A stretch of 64,000 nucleotides of DNA from contig OZ024929.1 of the NCBI GenBank assembly GCA_964017235.1, positions 113,879,793 through 113,943,792 on the forward strand, in the 5' to 3' direction. The notes beneath the pieces are model-generated. The model saw only the letters and a list, made by a program, of their open reading frames with translations. It did not search any database and was not told where the DNA came from. Below are positions 34,520 through 46,700 of this stretch, in pieces (position 1 is the first letter of the stretch; every line of letters begins with the position of its first letter). The position numbers and the translations under genes are program-made. This DNA comes from Sabellastarte sp. h YS-2021. Taxonomy: Eukaryota; Annelida; Polychaeta; Sabellida; Sabellidae.

Positions 34520-35255
34520 GTATTTTGACATTTGACTATATATGACATAATGTAGATCAATACTAGTCATAAATGTCAATTTCAGGATCTACACGCCGTA
34601 TGGCATGCAACATGAAAAAGTAAAATTAGGTTTTAAAATTCAGATTATTTAAAATTCTTCAGCTTGGTGGAATAAAAATTTTCCCACATGATTAAAACAG
34701 ATTTTAATATTCTTGTTAAGGTGAACAATTTATCCAAGTTTTATTGGCAGTTTACTTGTATATTGTACAACCTTGAGGTCCTAAACACCATATAAACTTG
34801 AGATTTTCTTTGCTGATAAGAATGTTGGTGAGTAACAGCTGTTAGATCTCCCATCACCACCCATGATTTATTGATATACTTATTGATTTTAATATGATAT
34901 TATTGTCTTATAAACACATGAAACAATCATCACAATTGATATATTTTGTTAAAACAACCATATGTTATATGTATAGCTGCTTTCATGTTGCCAATCATGT
35001 CTTCTTTGTATTGAAGTCTGTTTCAAATGTCACTGAGCAGCTTTTACTGGAGCTCTAAAATTAATAACTAAATTACTTTGTATCTTTCCCAGACAGATTG
35101 TGATACAATTAAGTTTGTTGGAAAATATATAGAGTATGGAAAATTGTAGAGTACTGCTTTTCAAATATTTTTTAAAAGTGGAATACTTTAATATATAAGT
35201 TGTGTATTGCTGGTACATGGAACAAATAGAGGTACTAACATTTATTAATGTTATT
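34520..35255. other. AT-rich spacer
   Basis: No supported feature was seen. The frame at 35030-35266 minus is unrecognised. Confidence 0.5.
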
Positions 35256-35261
35256 ATAAAA

Positions 35262-35505
35262 TGCAAAAATGTGTGTATCTTGGAAACCGTACCAGCTAAA
35301 GTGATTTCCGGCTGAATTTTTGGCCCAGAGACTTATGCAGAGTCATCTGCACCTTTGTCAATAAATCATTCTTGGCCATTTTTGGCTGCCATCTTGAATT
35401 AGTCCGGAAAACGCAAAAATGTGTTTATTTCAGAAACGGTGGGAGATAGATCAATCTAGGCTGAATGTTTTACCCAGAGGGTATACACAGAGTTATCTGC
35501 AAAGA
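35262..35505. repeat. Two tandem copies of a repeat related to family A (family B)
   Basis: Two units of about 140 bp share GCAAAAATGTGT, AT.T..GAAACGGT/GAAACCGT, GGCTGAAT.TTT, CCCAGAG and GAGT(C/T)ATCTGCA. The TTTTTGGCTGCCATCTTGAA segment corresponds to the ATGGCGGCCATTTTGAATTT segment of family A. The phrase GGGAGATAGAT also matches family A. Confidence 0.65.
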
Positions 35506-35837
35506 AGAAAAACACATCATAAACAGAGCATGACACAGTAATTTTGGCCAGAGCACTATTGCTCATTTGGACGCTTTGTTTTTGCTCTGCAAAAATATCT
35601 TTCTCTTGTAAAGCGATACTCTCAGTAGCTTTTTTCGAATTTTTTTTGTGTTTTCTACAAAGTTCAAAGTTGAGATTTATGGCTAGGTAACACCTTTCCT
35701 TATAGTCGTATGTGTACATATTTAATTTCTGTTTGTTTATCTCATTCTTATGGCTCCAAAAGGGGATATTGTATCAGGGTAGTACTACATGTTCATCCAT
35801 TCCCCTCATCTCCACCAGCATATTTATTGTACAGTTA

Positions 35838-36568
35838 GTGGTTGGAGTGTGGATCAATTCCGATTTTTGCTTGTACAAACATGTTCAGAATGTCTGCAAA
35901 AGTTGTTTTGTGCAACTCCATGACTTTAGACATGTCAGGCAATTTCTTACTCATGATGCTTCTGTACTTGTGGCCAATGCTTTTGTTAGTAGTCAGTTGG
36001 ATTACTGTAACTCACTTTTCAGGAGTCTCTCTAAGTTCAGTCTTCATAAATTACAGTGCATCCAAAATAGTGCAGCTAGAGTCGTATCAAATACTAGTAG
36101 ATACACTAGTATAACTCCTGTGCATAAGAAATTGCATTGGCTTCCTGTTGAACATCTGTCAGTCTTTAAAACAGCCACCCTTGTTTAAAAGTTTCTTTAC
36201 AGTCTGTTTTCTGAAGTATTTTGCTCCATATATCTCTTCCTACAGTTCTTACAGCACCAGGCGCAGTCAGAGTCTTGGTAATTTCCTTGTTCCAAGGTTC
36301 CAACCCTCTATCCATAAATCTGTCAAGTAGTTTGGTTATAGTCTTGCTTTTGATGCCCCGACTGTTTGGAATGTTCTTCCTGATGAGATTCCTGCGTCCC
36401 CCTCCATAGCCTAGTCTTACTCACCCCCTGGTGTTTTCTGTGGTGCTTGGCCTTTTTTATGTACCTCGATACTGAAATTGGTTGACTGGTTTGTTTTGTT
36501 GCACTTTAGAGTCCTCTTTGCATAGGGGAGGATAGTGTTATAAAAGTCCAATTAGAATTAGGATTGGT
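35838..36568 (+). pseudogene. LINE 3' end (CR1/L2-like ORF2 C-terminus)
   Basis: The frame through 36188 reads VGVWINSDFCLYKHVQNVCK, FLTHDASVLVANAFVSSQLD followed by YCNSLF, LHKLQCIQNSAARVVSNTSR and ITPVHKKLHWLPVEHLSVFK. These are the standard blocks of the region after the reverse transcriptase palm. Shifted frames continue with APYISS and FDAPTVWNVLPDEI. It ends near TATAAAAGTCCAATTAGAAT, a worn LINE 3' terminus. Frameshifts make it dead. Confidence 0.85.
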
Positions 36569-36919
36569 TATGGGAAGTTTTTCAAACATTTAAAAAAGTG
36601 GTCCTGAAAGCAGAAAGGGTTGTGTTGATTCACCTTGAAGGTGTCCTGTACAAATATAAATCCCACTGAATCACACCAAAGATGTCCTAATTAAATATGT
36701 GGCTTTAACAAGAAATCGGAGCCAATTTGGGTGAAGCTTGTGAGGCCAGTGATGGACAGGTGTGACCTTGGTATTATATATTAAGTTTGAGAGCTGGGGT
36801 CACATTGGGATAGTCCAAAACTTAGTATTTGCCACAATAACATTGTCATGATCTACGGTAGTTTATTTAAACATATTTTATTAGCAATCGGACAACAATC
36901 ATACAAGTACAATTATATT

Positions 36920-37770
36920 AAGTCCTTTTGCAGGATGAAATATTTACAGATGAAATGAAATGAAAATGAGTGGGATGAACAATCACTGGTATAGAGTTGG
37001 TGAGAAATGTTTGGATTGGCAGATATATTTATGGACTGCATCAAAGATACCTAGATTCTTTTCATAGCTTAAAATATTACTTCCGTAAAGTAGGATTTCT
37101 GGTGAGATTTCGATATTTCTTGCTATTATCAATGCATTTTGTAAAATGTGATGGATATTGTCATACAAGGGGCAATGTAGAAAAAATTATACCAGGTAAA
37201 ATATTGTTAAGGTATGTTGGACAAAAGTTGTTGGAGATTTTAAATACCATTTTTAGTACATGTATTTCTCTTCTAGTGGCAAGAGGAATCCAGCCAGTTT
37301 CTTTGTACAAATTAGAAGTGTTTGATCTAGCAGGGGCTCCAGTTACAGCTCTCATTGCTTCTACTACCATGTGGTCAAGTTTAGACAGGACACTGATTGA
37401 TGCTCCAGCCCAGATTATATAAGCATATTCCATGATAGGTCTAATGTAAGAGAAAAATATTTTTTCAATGGCCTTCCTGTTTAATTTGTTCTTTAAAAAC
37501 TTCAGAATACCAATAAATCTTGAACATTTGTCCATTTAAAACTTTCTATATGTTGATGCCATTTAAGATTGTGTGAGATCCACAGTCCTATGTGTTAGTG
37601 AGCCCGCACATGTGCTATAGGCATATTATAAAATATAAGTCTTGGATGACTATTCTGCACATGTGGTTTCAGTGATACAACCATACTCTCAGTTTTTGAT
37701 GGACTAAATGTCACAAGCCACTTCTTTGCCCATTCTTTGATGTTCTTTAATATATGATCCAGTTATAAAT
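36920..37770 (-). pseudogene. LINE reverse transcriptase fragment, antisense
   Basis: On the minus strand from 37765: HILKNIKEWAKKWLVTFSPS followed by KTESM (the W...W.v.FnpsKTe block), an in-frame stop, then HIGLWISHNLKWHQHI (the LG...s..l.W..Hi block). The frame at 37535-37161 follows, with LNRKAIEKIFFSYIRPIMEY followed by AYIIWAG, EAMRAVTGAPARSNTSNLYK followed by ETGW, and REIHVLKMVFKI. This order is typical of non-LTR ORF2 C-termini in jockey/CR1-like clades. Stops show it is inactive. Confidence 0.85.
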
Positions 37771-37774
37771 AATA

Positions 37775-38405
37775 TTGTAAACATGGCAAGGTCGCAAATC
37801 TTACTCCCCTGCACATCTGCACTGTATGCCTGACTGTGCTAAAGTGATTTGAATTTCACTTGTTTATAGGCAGTAACATTTTGCTTGTCACTAGACAACG
37901 TGGTGATTGAGGTCACTGTGATGTCATAACGTTTGTGATGTCACAACTTTATGTTTGTGACATCACATGTATTTGCTGTACATGTGTTTATTTAATGGTG
38001 GGTTTAAATAAACACAATATAATGGATGTACAACATTATATAAGCAAAATGAAGGGTGCACAGTTTCGTCAGGGAGACTCATCAGAGGCTTGGTATATAG
38101 TGCTGTTGAAAAATACGATTTTTTAAGAATTTCCAAGTGAGTTGAAGGAATCTCTGGTGGTTAATTCTTATTGTTCATAAGGAAATACAACACAAAGTTT
38201 GTTGAGTATTTTCCATGCATGGTTGGAGTGGCCATGGTCAAATACCTAAATTGGATTAATTTTAAGTATTTGTATGAACTGACAGAAAACATCAAAGTAT
38301 CACAAATTGGTACACATTCTGTTTACTAGCAACAACCAATCAAATGACTGCATTTCTAAGGACATGCGCCATTTTGAACCAGAAAAATTTTGCCTGAATA
38401 TTTTT
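37775..38405. other. No recognised gene
   Basis: Short TGTGATGTCACA-type palindromic phrases occur at about 37900-37970 (GTCACTGTGATGTCATAACG, TTTGTGATGTCACAAC, TTTGTGACATCACATG). Nothing coding is supported. Confidence 0.45.
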
Positions 38406-38407
38406 AA

Positions 38408-38512
38408 GTCATATTGTCTTAGATGACTGACCCCTAGCTGCATTTGATACCATTGACCACACATTGCTACTCACTTGCTTATCGGACTGGTTATATTTGG
38501 CACTATTTAAAA
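38408..38512 (+). pseudogene. Small LINE reverse transcriptase fragment
   Basis: The frame VLDD-stop-PLAAFDTIDHTLLLTCLSDW matches the LDL.AAFDTIDH.iLL..L block at the start of the CR1/L2 reverse transcriptase palm. No neighbouring blocks remain. Confidence 0.7.
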
Positions 38513-38514
38513 AA

Positions 38515-39265
38515 ATTAACTACCCTAGTATTGGGCATAAAATTTGAATCACCAAGTCTCACATTTAAAATGTAAGTTATCATTGACAACTATTAAAATG
38601 GTTAAAAGTTTCAAACTTCATTCAAAGAAGGAAGTGTTTCATGATTAATAAATTGTTCAATAATTTATCTTATAACCATTGTCATAGCCAAACAGTTTTA
38701 TTTTTTATGATAATGGCTAATTTTAAAACTAGATACAACCATTTTTGTAACTACATGTATTTATAATTAGCTTCCATTTCTTGAATTCTTAAAATAATTT
38801 CCTGCCATTTTCACTGTCAGACTTGCCAGACATGGTTGTACCTAAAGTACTGCTAAATAGCTAGTGGGTGAGGCCTATGGAACAGTTCCTATTACTCTAT
38901 AGTTCTGTAAACAAATAAAATTTGTGTGATGTTTTTTTCCATTTTAAGATATGTATATTATTATTTGTCTTCATATTGTCTGTACATTGTATTATGATGA
39001 AAGGACAAAGCAGCAGAAGGTTATTAGGGTTTTGATCCCAGAAAACTAGTAATGGCTGTAGTTTTATCATTATTTAGGTCTGTCAAAAAATCCTCGGGTG
39101 CTTTTAAGGAATGAAGAAATGGGTATCTTTGAAAATGCTTCTCTAGTCAAATTTTAATAGTTAAACCTAATAAACAGATATTCCATTGCAGGTGGTTTAA
39201 AATGTCATTGAGTCAATGTCTGACATAGTTGATACGAACATAAGCTATTTGTGTATATTTCATTG
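38515..39265. other. AT-rich spacer
   Basis: No supported feature was seen. Confidence 0.5.
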
Positions 39266-39269
39266 CTGA

Positions 39270-39715
39270 AAATCGTACTGGGCCCACTGGCTTCTTATTT
39301 CATATTGTATCATTTTTAAATACAACCTCCTCATCTTTAAAGCCATAAATTTCTCACAACTCCCCTATTTGTCATCTCTGGCCAAGTCTAGTACTCTGAC
39401 ATGTTGAAATAAAGTATCAGTTCCTTAGTCCATCCCAGAAAGGCCATAAGCTGGTATGTTTTTGCCATGGCTTCACCAGTGGGATGGAACAGGCTCCTAC
39501 TTTGTGTCAGGTCACAACAGATAATTTTAAGCTTTGTTTAGAAGCCAGCTCAAGACTTAACTGTTTAGACTAGCTTACCCACCACCATAGTCTTCCTCCC
39601 CTGGTGGGTGCTTACTGAGTTACAACTTTGCTAGGTTAAAAGACTGTCCCTATTTGGATTCCAGTGCATTAGACGATATTCTTGTGTGCTATACAAATGT
39701 TTCTATTACTGTTAC
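39270..39715 (+). pseudogene. LINE ORF2 C-terminal remnant with 3' tail
   Basis: Broken frames read HWLLISYCIIFKYNLLIFKA (the HWLP...RI.FKi.lL.fKa block), then FAMASPVGWNRL (the FSvaaPr.WN.LP block), then FRSQLKT-stop-LFRLAY (the FK..LKT.LF.. block). It ends in TGTGCTATACAAATG plus TTACTATTA-like repeats, typical of LINE 3' termini. It may be the same old copy as the fragment at 38408-38512. Confidence 0.65.
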
Positions 39716-39802
39716 TCATTGGAGAAAAGAGTGATGGTAAAAGAGTTATCAACTACATCTTAAAGAAGAGAGTGATGAGCATCTTAGATTCAACTTGTCT
39801 AA

Positions 39803-40060
39803 TTACCCTCGTCCCCTGAAGGGGAGGGGTGAGGGTATCATACTTAGGTCTGTATGTCCGGCAATGTATATAACTCGAAAACTCTACATGGATCTGAGTC
39901 ACAGTTTTACACAAGGTTTTGCCTACCTGTGGCTGACACTTTGTGCTGTCTCAGACATTGCTTGTTTTACATTTGTGCAGAGTCTGCACTGCAGACATTT
40001 AAAGGCAGTTGGTCTAAACTGAAACAATTCCGGTCAGTGTTGATGGGAAAGTAAGCTAAA
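39803..40060. repeat. Element with 5' hairpin (family H)
   Basis: A hairpin at about 39806-39839 has arms TACCCTCGTCCCC and GGGGTGAGGGTA. It is followed by GTCTGTATGTCCGGCAATG and TAACTCGAAAACTCTACATG, a version of the box shared by the tandem families. Only one unit is present and no 3' end was found, so it is truncated or solo. Confidence 0.45.
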
Positions 40061-40244
40061 GCCATCTATATATGTTTTATCACTGTAAAAGGTAATCCCA
40101 GCTGAGGAGAGTTATGGCAAAAGAAAGAAAACTTGAGTTCAAAGCAAAAGCTTCACATTCTTTACACCCACAAACATCATCATTAATTCTTCTTACTGAA
40201 GTTAACTCTGTGTGTAAGTAGAAATTGTGTGTAAGTAGTTAAAG

Positions 40245-40475
40245 TAAAAACAAGAGCACTCGGAGAGCACATACCTCTGCCAAGGCATGTATGATTTTTT
40301 TAAAAACGTCTCAGTAATAATTAAATGAGAAAATCCAGATCTTTGGTATTTTTGTATCCAGGTGATGATCTGGATCTGTCTCAAAATTTATCTTGCGAGC
40401 CATAATCCTGCTGACAGATAGACAAATGGTCATGAATTTAATATCTCCATAAGTAATTATGTGTAAGTGGAGCAA
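40245..40475 (-). repeat. Dispersed repeat family K, minus copy
   Basis: It begins GAGCACTCGGAGAGCACATA then CCTCTGCCAAGGCATGTATG. It continues with the inverted AATCCAGATC, TTTGTATCCAGGTGATGATC, TGGATCTG.CTCAAAATTTAT and AATCCTGCTGACAGATAGAC. The copy at 56265-56560 ends with the exact opposite-strand phrases (GGCAGAGGTCTGTGCTCTC). Confidence 0.65.
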
Positions 40476-40654
40476 GTTTAAAGGTTCCAACATCAGAAAT
40501 TACAATACTTTTTGCAGTTATGAGTAGAAGTCAGCCATTACTTCAGCCAGTTGCTGATGATATTGAAGGTTCTAGTTATACAGTGACCACTGTATTTCTC
40601 CTTTCAAAAGAAGACTCCCACCCTTAATATTATTATTACTTCTCATATTTTCAG

Positions 40655-40687
40655 AACTATGCTGTAGCTATCGGAGCACATAGTGAG
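40655..40687 (+). other. MGAT1: 5' untranslated part of MGAT1 exon carrying the start codon
   Basis: A pyrimidine-rich tract ending ATTTTCAG (40647-40654) is a good splice acceptor just upstream of the start codon. Translation therefore probably begins in the second or a later exon, with a non-coding first exon and the promoter further left. I could not identify that exon. No in-frame stop lies between the acceptor and the ATG, so an upstream start cannot be fully excluded. Confidence 0.6.
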
Positions 40688-40783
40688 ATGAAGCGTAGGA
40701 CTGTCACTTTGGTGTTCCTGACAGTCTTTATGGGCTGGAACATTCTCACCTATGTCCTATTGGCTGGTCGTACACCATCAAAG
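40688..40783 (+). CDS. MGAT1: MGAT1 coding exon 1 (tail and membrane anchor)
   Basis: It encodes 32 residues starting MKRRTVTLVFLTVFMGWN and ending AGRTPSK: a short basic cytoplasmic tail, then one hydrophobic segment, the type II signal-anchor plan of Golgi glycosyltransferases. The start has a purine at -3. The donor AAAG|GTTAGT leaves phase 0. Confidence 0.88.
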
Positions 40784-43700
40784 GTTAGTGTCCAGTCCGG
40801 TCATTGGCTGTGCTCTTTTGATTGTTTGGTAACCAGGTCTCATAGTTTATGATATATTTTGATAAAAAAAAAAGATTTTTAAATTGACAATTTTATTTCA
40901 AACATATGATCTGAAACTGAAAGTATATTTGTTCATAGTGGTACAAATGTTTTTTTCTTGTTTTGATATACTGTTATGTTAATTTTTAAGCAAACCTATG
41001 CTAATTTTCAAGACCAGTAATTAAAACTAATTGACGACAAATGACATAGCATTAATAATTACAATATCATGCAAAAAAATTTTAATGCATCTTGTTTGTT
41101 AAAAAATTGCTGATGTTAAGAAAGCATTTATAAACTGGAAACATGCATTTTCTTCAAACATCAGAATTTATTTACATTTTGAAATTTTAACAATTAATTT
41201 ATACAGTATTGTATTCATTATCTTTATTTTCAAATCTTTAGTTGCTTTTTTGAAAAGTATTTCTGTTACATTCAAATAGTTGTCTTGTGTAATACAAGAA
41301 AAGGTCCATTAAATATTGCACAGTCCAGAGACTGGTCCATCCCAAGAATTTTTTTTCTGTCGAAATACCAATATTATGACCAAAATTTGGAAAAAGTAAA
41401 GGACAGACTAATGGAAACTATAAATACCCTTGTGCTCTAATGTCAGTGTACTAAACATGCCATTATACAAATATGTCCAAAGCAAATTGTATTTCAAACT
41501 TAAATCATAAAACATAATATTGTTGGAGTTTTAAATACTCAAACCTGATATTTATACAGTATCTTCATTTTGCTCATATTTGTATGTCAGCTGATGAAAT
41601 TACTGTCAAACCACTGTCACCTTGTGATGTGTCCATTGATCTATGTCCTCAAGTTCACATGTTATACTGTACAAGTTCAAATTTTCACCAGACATTACTT
41701 TTACATATTTTAACAAACTAGCTTATAGTGAAAAACTGAAAAATAATTTCTTGTGAAATTTTAGTACGTATTAACAGGAAACTAACAATTAGTGAAAATT
41801 AATTCTAGTAAATTTGTTAAAAATGATGAATTGTTAAATTTTTCTTCTTGCTAAAATTTCTGCTTGTACAGTATTTGGCATGGATACTAAGGGTGAAAAG
41901 GTTAAAAGTGAAAACCGAACCTACATGGAGTGACCATATACAGAAGTGTTTGCAGCATCCAAAACTCTTGTGTTCTCCAGAGGCCTTTGAAAGGATGCTC
42001 ATACCCCTTTTTCTTGTGAAAATATATATATATATATATATATGTTACATGTATATATATGTACAGATGTACAACACTACTACAATATCTTTTGCAAAGA
42101 GCTTCATCCCTGAAGCTGTTTTATTTAAGTTTTAAAACATATTCTCAAAGTAACAGGACAATATGTGATGCAAAGAGTATCCATTTCCATCTGTAAACCA
42201 CAGAAATATTGTAATGTACTCCGTTCATTTGTTAGATGGAGGTGTTTAAATCAGCATTTTAGCTATTAGAGTAAGAAATGTAAAATTCGCCACATATCTG
42301 AAATTCGCCACATGTAAAAATACTAATAAAATAAATGAATTGTGGTGAGATTTGTTGAATGTATAGTAAATTAAGGCTTTTTGAACTGAAAAATACCAAT
42401 TTTGAGACAAAAACATCATTTTTTTCATAAAATTAACTAAGGTTTTAGAGGTGGCGAATTTTAGATTCCTGGCGAATTTTAGATTTCTTACTCTATATGA
42501 GTAAATTTTTACAAAATGCTTGGCTAATGTCAAAAATTTTATTTTCCATTTACAGCAATGGCATAATTCAAAGGAAATAGAGCTTAACACATCATAACAA
42601 AGTGTCCTGATACTTTGCCTGTTGGGGGATTTATAGTTTGATAAAGTATTTGTTGCTTATCCAAACTTGGTGTTACTGTACATATTTCATAAGAAAACTA
42701 TTACTTCAGTTTTGGTTTGTTATCAATTTCTTTTCAGAAACTTTTTGCTGCCAGAGTTCTGAGAGAATAATATTTTACTTGTTCTATTTTGAACCTGTGT
42801 TCATAGTTGATTTTTTGGAGAAGATTTAGTCCATAGTAAGACAGAATGAAAGCATCACTTTCAGAACCAAGATTATCTTTGACATTTACAAACTAAACGT
42901 AATCGGTGAAATGTGATTAATTTATATCAATTTTCAACAAAATTTTCCTTATTTTAGCAGTTATGACAACTTTTATTGCATCAAGATTTCTTTACCAACC
43001 GCATATTTTGCTTCCAGTCGGTGTATGCTAAAATGTGGTTTCCCTAAATTCGGATTATTTTTTTCGAAACGCCCGGCTGGTTTTCATTGTTGTAAACGCC
43101 CATCCCCAACTTTTGCAAATATTTGGTCACATTGCCAATGGGCGTTACAGAGTGCGGCACCAGTATATGTCTGAAGTAATGATTTTTAACTCCAGCCCAT
43201 AAAGGCTGGGGTTATAGTCGTCCCCTGCGCCTCCGGGCGGTGGCGGCGGCGGCGGGCATAAAGCTTGTGGGTGTTCCACAGCCTAAACCACTAGACGGAT
43301 TTTCACCAAATTTTCAGGAAATGTTTACCCCAAGAGGATCTAGAGCTGATTAGGTTTTGGGGATATCCGGTAACAACTGTTGCCATGGCAACACTTTTAA
43401 GATTTTTGGGTCTTAATCTTTGTGGGTGTTCCACAGCCTAAACCTCTGCATGGATTTTCACCAAATTTTCAGGATATGTTTAGCCCAAGAGGATCTACAG
43501 CTGATTAGGTTTTGGGGGGTATCCAGTGGCAACTGTTGCCATGGCAGCACTTTTTCGGGTCTTAAAGTTTGCTCTAAAATCTTTAATGTTTTCTGTCAAC
43601 AAATTTTCGGGTCTTATAGTTTGCTCTAAAATCTTTAATGTTTTCTGTAACCTAAAATATTACAGCTAGCTTCATCAGATTTGGCTTCAAAATATGAAAA

Positions 43701-46700
43701 CTACTTGTAAGAAATCATGGCCTGTGAATATTTTGTAGAACATCTTGTGGGTTCTCTATACTTCTTACAACAGAAGTTGTTCCTAAGATTTTCCCATATC
43801 TCAATATTGTTGGCCATTTAGCTGTACCTGTGGGCTGGGGTTCTTGCCTACCAAGGGTGGCTATTTTTTTCAGTTGCTTTTATACACATGCTCTCACTTG
43901 ATGAGTTTTACGTAAAAGTCACATCACAAACTGCTCTTCCTATACTATGCTGTCAAATTAATTTCAAATGTAAAAAACAGTTTTATGGAATAGATCAAAC
44001 CTTGTTGATATAAGTATGAAATATTGGTATTTGTCTTAGCCTAATGATGGTTCCTCATTTGCAAACCATCTTATGGTATTAAACAATACTTATTTATGGT
44101 TACCCTACTGATAGTAGTTAATGAAAATCAGAGGCTCAACATCTGCTATGTTCAATGTTGCTTGTTCGATGGTTTGATATTTCAGTACGAGTCACTTCAA
44201 GAAATGATAAACATACTTATCTCAAAGCAGTCTACCTAAACTAACAAAAATTTATATTCTTGATATGGTCATTAGTTGACCAAATTTATGTTGTAATAAT
44301 TTTGATGTTATTATATTTTATGAAATATTTATGTCTGGAGTTATTTGTTTTCATGTCTTTGTTTTGTGTCATTACATATGATATTGAAAGCAATAGAGTT
44401 TAATTTCTTTAGCAATGTTTCTTTTTTTTTTTGGTCTAAATTTTTTCAAGTTATGATTTTTTAGATATCCAAATACTTGAGTAATTTTTCTTGATCAGTC
44501 CTCACATTATTTATTCAAAGTCTTTTTCTGGTGGTTTCTTGTTTGCCTGTGTCATCTACTTGTGTTAAGTTAAATTGATTCCAGGAACTTTATTAGGTGA
44601 AATGGGTGAGGATGATGGGATAAGTCAACAAAAAACAAAGATAAAGAAATGAGGCAGTGTTGTTTTAAGAAACCCATTAGTCAATAGTATTGACTTAACT
44701 TCAGTTCCATTTGCCCAATTTCCTGTTGTAGTCTTCATTTAGGATAGCAAGCTTCTGACGGAAATCTTTAAGGACTTTTTTGTAAAACACCAATTTCAGG
44801 TTGTCGGCTGATTGACTCATTTTCTTGGAGCAAAGATGAGCAGAGATTTTACTGGATTTTAGTAAGGAGGTGATCAGAGTTACTTGTCCCTAGCAATTCT
44901 TCCTGTCACTGAATCCTTAATGTAGCTGTGTAGCTCATTTCCCATTGCGGATCATTGTCTTCAAGTAAATTGGCGTAGAGGTTATTGCACAAATTTGCAA
45001 CAAAAGTTATGCCAGAAGCTTTCTTTGTTTTTAAAACAAAATGATAGCGATACATATTTTGATTGAGAACATTTCTACTTTGCCACAGATTCTGATTGGT
45101 TTTCACACCATAATGCAGAAGAAATTTCCAAAGTTTTTTCCAAAAAGAATCAAGGCTGCAGATGTTTTGTACATTCTTTTAGGGCCAGTCCATTGATCCT
45201 TTCCATTTGGGGAAAATGGGGTTCACTCATAGGCCATTCACTGAGGGACTGTAGGGGTCAGGGAGGTAGCATTTGCTACTTAACTTTGCTACAACCCACC
45301 AACTCCAGATTGCCATAAGTCTGCCAGTGTAACGACAATAAAAACAACCACGGTTGGTCCACCAACTACCTCTATATGTGTCACAAATGACAGCCATATT
45401 TTGTAATTCCCAGTCGCCCCTCCTGCCTCTCACTACAAAACCTTTGGTGAGTGTCTGTATTAAAGCAAACAGGGTCTATTTTAAGTTATTAAGTCTGGTA
45501 ATAAAATACTTAATATGACTGCTCGATGTCTACTTGGCTGGGCAATATCAAGAAGACGTATGGGAAAATATGTGTTTTAAGGCACCATTGGTTTAATAAC
45601 AAGCATGATTACTCTTGAAAATTGTCTTGTGGTAATGTAGCTGTACTTATTTATGACTTCATTAGAGTCAACTCAGTTACTTTATCAGTGGCTGACAGAA
45701 AACCTTAATCTGGCTATTGATCATGCGTCTGGTGTGGTCTATTTCATTTTGTCTATATTGCCATGATAAATGATTTCAGCTCATACCTTTGCACTCGGTG
45801 AAAGCAAATTTCCCTCGAAATGCTGACAACTAACATATCGTGTCTTTTTCAGAGAGATTAGTAGGATTGGATAAGTTCGTATTTCTTGGTATGGCATCCA
45901 AGAAAGAGTGCAAGCAAAGTTTGCTTTTCTTTTCGGTCCCTCTAAATACCGTTCGGGACTCCGCACGGTAATCTCCGCACGTTTACCGTGTGGAGTCACT
46001 TTTATATAGATTGAGTTGTATAAACCCCCAGAATCAAATTTTTAGGAGTCACTTTCATATACATGGAGTTGAATGAAGCCACAGAATCAAATTTTTGAGG
46101 AGTCAGTTTCATATAGGAGTTGCAGAAGTCCCAGAGTAGACTTTTTGAAGCCACAGAATCAAATTTTTGAGGAGTCAGTTTCATATAGGAGTTGCAGAAG
46201 TCCCAGAGTAGACTTTTTGGTGGGCAATAAGAATATATTTAAATGATGGTTTTTGTTAAAAATGTAATAATAAATCTTAGATGCAAAAGGGAATGAAATT
46301 ATTATTTGGTTATGTACTCCCCAGATTTCAATATAATTAACAATAACTAAAAGACAACATATTTTTTACTTGCACAATCATTTACATTAATCCAATTGTA
46401 ATTATATTACCTTTCAAATGTGATCAAAGGATTATTTTATTTCACATCTCTAAATATTTGACATGAATTCTCAATGAAATTGCACTTCATTGCAATCAAG
46501 GGTAAACTGTTTCTGTCCACAGTCTTTTGATTCAAGTCACAAATAATGACAATAGTGTCATGTTTTTCATTTTCTTTGAAATAATATCAAAGGATTCTGT
46601 TCTAATATATTCAAATTACAATAAGTCCTCTGCCATGGGTATAAATATACCTAGAAAAGATAATCACAAGTCAAACAGATCTCTTGAGTGTATGTTAAAT

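Noticed and set aside
35712-36188. 158-residue frame as a host gene
   Set aside because: The sequence blocks are those of a LINE ORF2 C-terminus, and the frame breaks soon after.
42246-42590. 114-residue minus-strand frame
   Set aside because: It reads across both arms of the foldback at 42268-42494, so the peptide repeats are repeat-derived.
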